Below, piece by piece: positions 1 to 5,493 of a stretch of 9,601 bases of DNA. Every line of letters starts with the position of its first letter. Position 1 is the first letter of the stretch. The notes beneath the pieces were generated by a model that was given only the letters and a program-made list of their open reading frames with translations, was not told the origin of the DNA and did no database searches. The stretch is from positions 1 through 9,601 of the forward strand of contig CAZASB010000182.1 in the NCBI GenBank assembly GCA_964487655.1, written 5' to 3'. Source of the DNA: PWXP01 sp964487655 (lineage in GTDB: Bacteria; Planctomycetota; Planctomycetia; Pirellulales; Thermoguttaceae). Both the position numbers and the translations under genes were made by a program.

Positions 1-95
1 ATCCACCCTACGTCTTTTCACCACGGACTTGCACCCAGAAACGGAAGAGCCTTCTGTTTTTCTGAAAAAGAAGCGCCACACCAGGAGAGCCACGG

Positions 96-362
96 GTGGC
101 CAAGTGTAAACGATCCGCCAAGCGACCGCAACCCAAACACAAGAAACACAAGAAGTCGCAGCACGACAAATGCAAGCGACTTGAGCGTCCGAATCCCAAA
201 CGCAAGAAGACAACCCGCGCGAAGGTGCCGTTGGCCGGCGCGATGCAGGCGATGGTTGGCGTGTTGCAGGCGATCATGGATGGCACGTCGAAGTCTTCCG
301 GATCGAACTTGCCACCCACCCATTCCAGCATTTCTTTGTGCTCTGCGTGCTTTCGGTCTTGA
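96..362 (+). CDS. Small Lys/Arg-rich hypothetical protein, 3' end probably replaced
   Basis: An 88-codon frame opens with GTG at 96, six bases after a good ribosome binding site (AGGAGAG, 83-89). The first 45 or so residues are extraordinarily basic, with repeated KH, KK, PK and RP pairs and two cysteines, as in a nucleic-acid-binding tail. A short Ala/Met/Val/Gly stretch follows (about residues 46-63) that could form a helix. Codon choice up to about 285 looks like the neighbouring genes. The last 25 or so residues are different in character: that DNA is the antisense of a recognisable pRiA4b ORF-3 fragment. The natural C-terminus has therefore probably been lost at a junction near 285-290. 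I do not recognise a family, and function is unknown. It could also be non-coding DNA with biased composition; the ribosome binding site and codon use are the only positive evidence. Confidence 0.42.
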   Translation: MAKCKRSAKRPQPKHKKHKKSQHDKCKRLERPNPKRKKTTRAKVPLAGAMQAMVGVLQAIMDGTSKSSGSNLPPTHSSISLCSACFRS

Positions 363-481
363 ATGGCTTCAAGGAATTCCTCGTAGCCATACGCCCCGCC
401 ACAATCATCAGGAGGACAGGCCCGCTTACCGGCGATGCAGCGGGGGTATGTGCTCTTCGGTTTGGGTCGCCTTGGTTTGAT
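288..481 (-). pseudogene. Fragment of a plasmid pRiA4b ORF-3-like protein (C-terminal part only)
   Basis: Reading the - strand from 481 downward gives an open frame of about 64 codons before the family-like sequence ends. It contains the landmarks I associate with the C-terminal half of pRiA4b ORF-3 / IS1096 TnpR-like proteins (PF07929): YPRCIAGKRACPP, a following DDCGG, a YGYEEFLEAI helix, a KHAEH segment and the EMLEWVGGKFDPEDFDV end. The N-terminal half is missing. A TGA stop at 482-484 lies just upstream in frame, with no start codon or ribosome binding site before the conserved block. The frame stays open past the family's usual end, down to a stop at 8-10, but that tail is the antisense of the basic small gene and is not family-like. 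I read this as a decayed remnant. Intact members are often found near plasmids and insertion elements, but their molecular role is not well defined. Confidence 0.72.
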
Positions 482-501
482 TCATTGAAATAAGTTAAAT
501 T

Positions 502-528
502 GACGGGTACCCATGGGCAATGCCCGTC
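502..528. repeat. Nested dyad, possible dispersed intergenic repeat
   Basis: The arms GACGGG (502-507) and CCCGTC (523-528) are exact inverted repeats. Inside lie the palindromes GGGTACCC (505-512) and CCCATGGG (510-517), plus a second short stem GGGCAATGCCC. Overlapping GC-rich dyads of this sort are typical of small dispersed intergenic elements in bacteria. It lies close to the broken end of the pRiA4b ORF-3 fragment, so it may mark an old rearrangement. There is no T-run after it to make it a terminator on the + strand. Confidence 0.4.
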
Positions 529-698
529 TCCCCCGAGTTTCAACGCAACGGGGGGCTAATGTGCCTCCAGACATCGCGGCTTTGCCCTCACCCCGCACGC
601 CCTGCCACAGTGCCAGGTAACCCAAGGTAACCGACATCGGATCGGCACAGGTCGGATCCCCCCTTCAGAGACTCCAGCACCAGTACAGCAAGCCCCTT

Positions 699-711
699 GC
701 CCTGCCAGGGC
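699..711. repeat. Perfect 13-bp palindrome upstream of the ABM gene
   Basis: GCCCTG (699-704) and CAGGGC (706-711) are exact inverted repeats around one central C. It overlaps the weak promoter-like hexamers at 697-725, so it could be an operator, but no regulator gene is nearby to support that. Confidence 0.35.
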
Positions 712-712
712 G

Positions 713-749
713 GCTCCGGCAGAATGACATGTGGCCAGTGTGCCGGAGC
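713..749. repeat. 9-bp perfect inverted repeat with 19-base loop
   Basis: GCTCCGGCA (713-721) is the exact inverse complement of TGCCGGAGC (741-749), separated by 19 bases. As RNA this would be a stable GC-rich stem-loop in the leader of the ABM-mutS-nfeD transcript, if transcription starts upstream of it. A run of only two T residues follows, so it is not a standard intrinsic terminator. Confidence 0.45.
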
Positions 750-760
750 TTTGATCGCTC

Positions 761-781
761 GGGCCATGGCCCCTCGCGGGG
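761..781. repeat. Overlapping palindrome and hairpin just before the ABM gene
   Basis: GGGCCATGGCCC (761-772) is a perfect 12-bp palindrome. CCCC (770-773) can instead pair with GGGG (778-781) across a TCGC loop. The two structures share bases 770-772, so they are mutually exclusive in RNA. The second ends 23 bases before the ribosome binding site of the ABM gene. This could be a simple leader switch or merely GC-rich spacer. Confidence 0.35.
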
Positions 782-804
782 TCAGTTCGCATTACCAATT
801 TCAG

Positions 805-810
805 GGAGGA
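805..810 (+). promoter_or_regulatory. Ribosome binding site that fixes the ABM gene start
   Basis: GGAGGA ends six bases before the ATG at 817. The same frame is open further upstream, with an ATG at 697, but the extra 40 residues resemble no ABM protein and have no comparable site. The start at 817 is therefore chosen. Confidence 0.85.
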
Positions 811-816
811 TTAGCC

Positions 817-1137
817 ATGATCGTCGTTTGTGTCCACGTCCACATAAAGCCGGAGCATGTTGATCAGTTCATCCAGGCCACCGGTGACAATCATCGAAAT
901 ACGATCCTGGAGGCTGGAGCGCTCCGTTTCGACGTCCTGCGGCAAGCGGATGATCCGGCGCGGTTCGTGCTGTATGAAGTGTATCGCGACCAGGCGGCGG
1001 TCGATGCCCACAAGACCACTGACCACTACGCCAAGTGGCGCGATACGGTGGCCGACTGGATGGCCGAACCGCGACATGGGGTCAAGCATGAAGCCCTTTT
1101 TCCCGCCGACGCCGAAGCATGGAAGACGGTGAAGTAG
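817..1137 (+). CDS. Antibiotic biosynthesis monooxygenase (ABM) domain protein, LsrG-like
   Basis: A 106-residue, single-domain cytoplasmic protein of the dimeric alpha/beta-barrel ABM fold (PF03992). The closest family I can name is LsrG, the autoinducer-2 phosphate degradation isomerase. The shared pattern includes an N-terminal VHVHIKPEHVDQFI strand-helix, His26 in an NH.N context, EAGALRFDVL (about residues 32-41), RFVLYEVYRD (49-58) and HKTTDHY (65-71). The length is right for the family (E. coli LsrG has 96 residues). ABM proteins are cofactor-free oxygenases or isomerases acting on quinols and related compounds, and substrate cannot be read from sequence. No lsr transport or kinase genes are nearby, so an AI-2 role is unlikely to be provable here; a quinol monooxygenase or detoxification role is equally possible. 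It is the first gene of the cluster, and mutS begins one base after its stop. Confidence 0.9.
   Translation: MIVVCVHVHIKPEHVDQFIQATGDNHRNTILEAGALRFDVLRQADDPARFVLYEVYRDQAAVDAHKTTDHYAKWRDTVADWMAEPRHGVKHEALFPADAEAWKTVK
1128..1132 (+). promoter_or_regulatory. Ribosome binding site of mutS inside the end of the ABM gene
   Basis: GGTGA ends six bases before the mutS ATG at 1139. It lies within the last codons of the preceding gene, as expected for coupled translation in an operon. It supports the first ATG over the in-frame ATG codons at residues 6 and 7. Confidence 0.6.
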
Positions 1138-1138
1138 C

Positions 1139-3736
1139 ATGGCCATTACCCCCATGATGAAGCAGTACGAGGAAGCGAAGCAGGCGTGCCCCGACGCGCT
1201 TCTGCTGTTTCGCATGGGCGACTTCTACGAGATGTTCCACGACGACGCCAAGACGGCCGCCCAGGTGCTCGGCCTCGCGCTGACCAGCCGAGACAAGGGC
1301 CCCGACGCCACTCCCATGGCCGGGTTTCCACACCATCAGCTTGAAAGCTACGTGGGCAAGCTCATTACGGCCGGCTATCGGGCCGCCGTGTGCGAGCAGG
1401 TAGAAGACCCGCGCAAGGCGAAGGGGCTAGTCAAACGGGAGGTCACTCGCGTCGTATCGCCTGGCACGGTAACCGACGACGCCCTGCTCGATCCACACGA
1501 AAGCAACTACTTGGCTGCTATCGCCCCTGGTGAACCGGTTGGACTGGCGTGGGTGGACCTTTCCACGGGGCGGTTTGTCGCGGCAGGCGTGCCTGGCTCG
1601 CATCTGGCGGATCAACTCGCGCGCATCTCGCCCGCCGAGTGCCTCGTGGCGGATGATGCGCCTCCGCTTGTCCAGCGTTCCCGAAGCGACATGATGGTGA
1701 CCAAGCGGCCCTCGTGGGTGTTCGGTCTTACCGAGGCCCGCCAAGCCCTGGCCAAGCACTTTGGAACGGCCACGCTTGAAGGGTTTGGTTTCAACGACGG
1801 CCGGGCCGATGAGCAATCGATCCGCGCGGCCGGCGCCGTGCTCAACTACCTGTCCGAAACGCAGCGGACCGGCCTGGACCACGTCGATCGCCTGACGCCC
1901 TACCGCGCGGCCGGGACGCTGGAGATCGACGAGTCGAGTCGCCGCAGCCTGGAAATCACTCGCACCATTCGCGATGGCCGACGGGAGGGCTCGCTGCTGT
2001 GGGTTCTCGACCGGACGGTCACGGCAATGGGCTCGCGGCTGATGGCCGACTGGGTGGCCAATCCGCTGGTCGAGTTGGAGCCGATCCGTCGCCGCCAGGA
2101 TGCCGTTGCGGAACTGCTTTCCGAACCGCAGCTCTGCGCCGACGTGCGCGAGCTGCTCCGCAAGGTCTACGACCTCGAACGCTTGCTGGCTAGGGTTGCC
2201 ACCGGACGAGCCAGTCCGCGCGACCTGAGCTTCATCGGCCGAACGCTTCGCGGTCTGCCGGCGTTGAAGGCCAAACTCACTGCTCGGCGCAGCGCGCTGC
2301 TGGGTGAGTTGGAGGGGGCAATCGACCTGTGCCACGAGCTACGAGCCCGACTTGAAGCGGCGCTGCGCGACGACTGCCCGCTTGCCACGCGCGACGGGGG
2401 CATCGTTCGCGACGACTTCCATCCGCAATTGGACGAGCTGCGCGAGCTGGCGCGCGGCGGCAAGCAGTGGATTGCCCAGTATCAGGCCCGCGAGATCGAA
2501 CGCAGCGGTATTTCGACCTTGAAGGTCGGTTTCAACAAGGTATTCGGCTACTACATCGAGATCACCAATACCCACCGCGAGCGGATTCCCGAGGAATATA
2601 TTCGCAAGCAGACGCTAAAAAACGCGGAACGGTATATCACGCCGGAGCTGAAGGAATACGAAGAACGCGTGCTCACCGCCGACGAAAAGGCCAAAGACCT
2701 CGAGTACGACTTGTTTATTGAATTGCGCGACGCCGTGGCCGCCCATCGCCGCCGAATGCAGGCAACCGCCGGCGTGCTTGCTCAGATCGACGCACTGGTA
2801 GCCCTGGCCGAGCTTGCCCGACAGCGCAACTACTGCCAGCCCGACATGGTGGAGGAGCCAGTGCTCGAAATCGACGATGGGCGTCACCCGGTGCTCGACA
2901 TCATGGAGCCGGACGGAACGTTCGTGCCCAACGACGTGTATTGCGGGGGAGAGTCGGGCCACATGTTGCTGATTACCGGCCCGAACATGGCCGGCAAGAG
3001 TACGTATATTCGCCAGGTGGCGCTCATGACGCTCATGGCTCAGATCGGCAGCTTCGTGCCTGCCCGGCGAGCGCGAATCGGACTGGCCGACCGCATTTTT
3101 GCCCGAGTGGGCGCCAGCGACGAATTGACTCGCGGGCAGAGCACGTTCATGGTCGAGATGACCGAGACAGCTCGCATTCTCAACACGGCCTCCCGACGAA
3201 GCCTTGTGATCCTCGACGAGATTGGCCGCGGCACCAGCACGTACGACGGCATTTCACTCGCTTGGTCGGTGGCCGAACACCTGCACGACCGCGTGGCCTG
3301 CCGCACGCTTTTCGCCACGCACTACCACGAGCTGACGGACCTGAACCAGGAACTGAACGGGCTGAAGAACTTCAACGTAGCGGTCAAGGAATGGCAGGAT
3401 GACGTGGTCTTTTTGCACAAGATCACCGAAGGCGCGGCGGACCGGAGCTACGGCATCCACGTTGCGCGTCTGGCCGGTGTACCGCGCGAGGTGATTGAGC
3501 GGGCTCGCGACATTTTGGCCCAGCTCGAAACGGAACATCACGACACGGCCGGCCGTTCTCGCATTGCACTCCCTGAAAAGAAACGAGCCGGCCAACTCCA
3601 GCTTACCCTGTTTGCCCCGCTGGAGCATCCGTTGCTGGACGAGATCCGCCAGTTGGACCTCAATGCCACCACGCCCATCGACGCGATTCAACGTCTGGCC
3701 CGCTGGCAGGAGGAACTGCGAAAGGAGAAAGGGTAG
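1139..3736 (+). CDS. mutS: DNA mismatch repair protein MutS
   Basis: An 865-residue, full-length MutS1 (E. coli MutS has 853). It recognises mismatches and small insertion/deletion loops and, on ATP binding, becomes a sliding clamp that recruits MutL. The N-terminal domain carries the GDFYEMF wedge, with Phe29 and Glu31 as the mismatch-contacting residues. Connector, lever and clamp regions follow to about residue 560, including the conserved VGFNKVFGYYIEI stretch. The C-terminal ATPase has Walker A GPNMAGKST (614-622), a Walker B ending in Asp693-Glu694 (ILDEIGRGTSTYDG) and the ATHYHEL switch with His728. Near the C-terminus QLTLF (821-825) matches the beta-clamp-binding pentamer, so contact with the replisome is predicted. 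All key residues are present and nothing is broken. It lies one base after the ABM gene and four bases before nfeD. No mutL is in the window. Confidence 0.98.
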   Translation: MAITPMMKQYEEAKQACPDALLLFRMGDFYEMFHDDAKTAAQVLGLALTSRDKGPDATPMAGFPHHQLESYVGKLITAGYRAAVCEQVEDPRKAKGLVKREVTRVVSPGTVTDDALLDPHESNYLAAIAPGEPVGLAWVDLSTGRFVAAGVPGSHLADQLARISPAECLVADDAPPLVQRSRSDMMVTKRPSWVFGLTEARQALAKHFGTATLEGFGFNDGRADEQSIRAAGAVLNYLSETQRTGLDHVDRLTPYRAAGTLEIDESSRRSLEITRTIRDGRREGSLLWVLDRTVTAMGSRLMADWVANPLVELEPIRRRQDAVAELLSEPQLCADVRELLRKVYDLERLLARVATGRASPRDLSFIGRTLRGLPALKAKLTARRSALLGELEGAIDLCHELRARLEAALRDDCPLATRDGGIVRDDFHPQLDELRELARGGKQWIAQYQAREIERSGISTLKVGFNKVFGYYIEITNTHRERIPEEYIRKQTLKNAERYITPELKEYEERVLTADEKAKDLEYDLFIELRDAVAAHRRRMQATAGVLAQIDALVALAELARQRNYCQPDMVEEPVLEIDDGRHPVLDIMEPDGTFVPNDVYCGGESGHMLLITGPNMAGKSTYIRQVALMTLMAQIGSFVPARRARIGLADRIFARVGASDELTRGQSTFMVEMTETARILNTASRRSLVILDEIGRGTSTYDGISLAWSVAEHLHDRVACRTLFATHYHELTDLNQELNGLKNFNVAVKEWQDDVVFLHKITEGAADRSYGIHVARLAGVPREVIERARDILAQLETEHHDTAGRSRIALPEKKRAGQLQLTLFAPLEHPLLDEIRQLDLNATTPIDAIQRLARWQEELRKEKG

Positions 3737-3740
3737 GCCC

Positions 3741-5363
3741 ATGCGACCATCCATCCAAGAACGGCCTGCCGGTTGGCCGCGCTGCTTCGGGACGGCGTGC
3801 CTGACGCTGGCGCTGTTCGGGCTCATGGCGGCCGATGAACCAAACGGCAAGGCGGTCGCCCCGGATGCGCCGGAACCGGCGATAAACGCCCAACCGGATC
3901 AAGCCCAGACGGGGGCCGGGGACCAGGAGGCTCGCTTTCTGCCGCCCAACGGCAAGCCAGTGAGCGCGGTGCTCATTCGGTTCGAAGGTGAGATTGCCCC
4001 CATGCTTCGCGAATACCTGTTCCGCAAGCTCGACGAAGCGGAGCACGAGGGCGCGAACCTGGTGATCATCGAGATCGATAGCCCGGGCGGCTATGTCGAG
4101 GACAGCGAACTCATTGCGGCCCGGCTGCGCGATATCCGATGGGCTCGCACGGTGGCTTACGTACCGCGAGAGGCTCTCAGCGGCGCGGCTATCTCCGCGC
4201 TGGGCTGCGACGATATCATCATGACGCCGGCTGCTCGTCTGGGCGATGCCGGGCCCATCTTCATGGGCGACGACTTCCTGTTCCGCCATGCGCCGGAGAA
4301 GTTCCGCAGCGACCTCGTTGCCGTCGTCCGCCAGCTTGCCGAGGCCAAGGGGCGGCCCCCGGCATTGGCCGAGGCCATGGTGGACATGGATACCGTCGTA
4401 TACAAGTGGACCAACACCGCGACGGGCCAGACCGACTACATGTCGGCTGCCGACGTCGAGTCGTTGGCCGACTCCGAGCAATGGAAACGCGGTCCCTTGG
4501 TCCAGCCGTCCCAAAAGGGCCGCTTCCTGGAAGTCCACGGCCTGGAAGCGGTTGAACTGGGCCTTGCCCAGGGTTTGGCTGAAAGCCGCGAGGAACTCCA
4601 GCAGCGTTACCACGTCGATGGCGAACTCCGCGTTCTGAAACACACGGGCGTCGACTTGGCCGTGTACATTCTCAACCTGCCTCTGGTTACCGGCCTACTC
4701 TTCGTCCTCGGCCTGCTGGCCCTGTACGTCGAGCTGAGCAGCCCGGGCATCGGATTCGGCGCCCTGATGGCCGGCTTGTGCTTCGCCCTATTCTTCTGGA
4801 GCCGCTTCCTGGGTGGAACGGCCGACTGGCTGGAGTTGCTCCTCTTCGCTGCTGGCGTGGTGTTTCTGCTGGTTGAGATGCTCATCTTACCAGGGTTCGG
4901 TCTGGCGGGAATCGCCGGCATCCTGCTGATATTCCTCAGCCTTCTGATGGCCATGCAAGGATTTGCCATTCCCGAAACCCATCGGCAGATGACCATCTTC
5001 GCCCATTCGATGAGCGTACTGGCCTTTTCCGGAGTCGTGTTCGCCACCGGCGCGTACATGCTGCGCCGATACTTCGGTGCGCTACCGTTGTTCAGCCAAC
5101 TCCTGCTCCACCCACCAGAGGCGGACACCCAATCCACTATCGGAACAGTGACGGCCACACTGGGGGCTGGTGGCGAGGCTGAGCCCGCCGAGCCTGCGGT
5201 GGGCGATCGCGGCATCGCTCACACTGCTTTGCGACCGGCCGGCAAGGGCCGTTTCGGCAGCCGGTATTTGAACGTCGTTACCGACAGCGAGTTCGTCAAG
5301 GCTGGCGCTGCCATCGAGATCGCCGAACTCCGCGGCAACCGAGTCTTCGTTCGACCCTTCTGA
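3741..5363 (+). CDS. Long-form NfeD: membrane-bound ClpP-class serine protease
   Basis: A 540-residue NfeD protein of the long class. Residues 1-30 look like a signal peptide or anchor (hydrophobic core about 17-30), followed by a Pro/Ala/Gln-rich linker to about 72. The ClpP/crotonase-like protease domain spans about 75-295: DSPGG (113-117) forms the oxyanion-type turn, Ser147 sits in the EALSGAA nucleophile position and Lys187 in APEKFRSDL. Their 40-residue separation is close to the Ser97/Lys138 dyad of the Pyrococcus PH1510 protease. Several membrane helices follow (about 305-445), then a C-terminal NfeD OB-fold (about 465-540) with the G.AHTALRPAGKGRFG signature. The family is linked to quality control of membrane proteins, usually with a stomatin/SPFH partner; none is next door. 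The start at 3741 gives the signal peptide. The frame is open further upstream but only inside mutS. AGGAG at 3723-3727 is somewhat far, at 13 bases. Confidence 0.93.
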   Translation: MRPSIQERPAGWPRCFGTACLTLALFGLMAADEPNGKAVAPDAPEPAINAQPDQAQTGAGDQEARFLPPNGKPVSAVLIRFEGEIAPMLREYLFRKLDEAEHEGANLVIIEIDSPGGYVEDSELIAARLRDIRWARTVAYVPREALSGAAISALGCDDIIMTPAARLGDAGPIFMGDDFLFRHAPEKFRSDLVAVVRQLAEAKGRPPALAEAMVDMDTVVYKWTNTATGQTDYMSAADVESLADSEQWKRGPLVQPSQKGRFLEVHGLEAVELGLAQGLAESREELQQRYHVDGELRVLKHTGVDLAVYILNLPLVTGLLFVLGLLALYVELSSPGIGFGALMAGLCFALFFWSRFLGGTADWLELLLFAAGVVFLLVEMLILPGFGLAGIAGILLIFLSLLMAMQGFAIPETHRQMTIFAHSMSVLAFSGVVFATGAYMLRRYFGALPLFSQLLLHPPEADTQSTIGTVTATLGAGGEAEPAEPAVGDRGIAHTALRPAGKGRFGSRYLNVVTDSEFVKAGAAIEIAELRGNRVFVRPF

Positions 5364-5493
5364 GCGCCTTCGCCTTGAAGAGCGGTCGTTAGAGTCTGTC
5401 CAGTCTTTCCACCTGCTCTTCTTGTGTATCGGCCATGGTCACGGCCCGATTGCGTGTGTCGTAGCTCACAGGGGACCGCTGTTTCGTGGCGTC
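5364..5493. other. Convergent intergenic spacer between nfeD and the fusion gene
   Basis: These 130 bases separate two genes that converge, so termination from both sides is expected. I find only weak candidates. GAAGAGC (5377-5383) and GCTCTTC (5415-5421) are inverse repeats with a 31-base loop. An imperfect hairpin lies at 5429-5449 (TCGGCC... to ...GGCCCGA). Neither is followed by a T-run on either strand, so termination may be factor-dependent. Confidence 0.4.

Larger units (their letters stand above)
482..816. other. Gene-free leader region with several inverted repeats
   Basis: I see no credible gene in these 335 bases. The left part is an AT-rich patch (481-501). It is followed by a dyad with GACGGG (502-507) and CCCGTC (523-528), nested around GGGTACCC and CCCATGGG, resembling a dispersed intergenic repeat. 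AGGTAACC occurs twice at 615-622 and 625-632, ten bases apart. From 699 to 781 there is a run of inverted repeats, listed separately. The transcript of the ABM-mutS-nfeD cluster should start somewhere here. The best promoter match I can find is poor: TTGCCC at 697-702, a 17-base spacer, then CAGAAT at 720-725, four of six matches in each hexamer. Confidence 0.5.

Noticed and set aside
697..816. Upstream extension of the ABM gene to an ATG at 697
   Set aside because: The extra residues are unlike the family and lie across the inverted-repeat leader. The GGAGGA site clearly serves the ATG at 817.
1427..2335. A 302-codon open frame on the - strand inside mutS
   Set aside because: It is antisense to conserved MutS domains and its translation shows no family signature.
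3495..3740. Upstream extension of nfeD into the end of mutS
   Set aside because: It would overlap mutS by about 240 bases and place 82 residues before a good signal peptide. The ATG at 3741 fits the family.
5377..5421. An intrinsic terminator formed by GAAGAGC and GCTCTTC
   Set aside because: The 31-base loop is long, the stem is only seven pairs, and there is no T-run on either strand.
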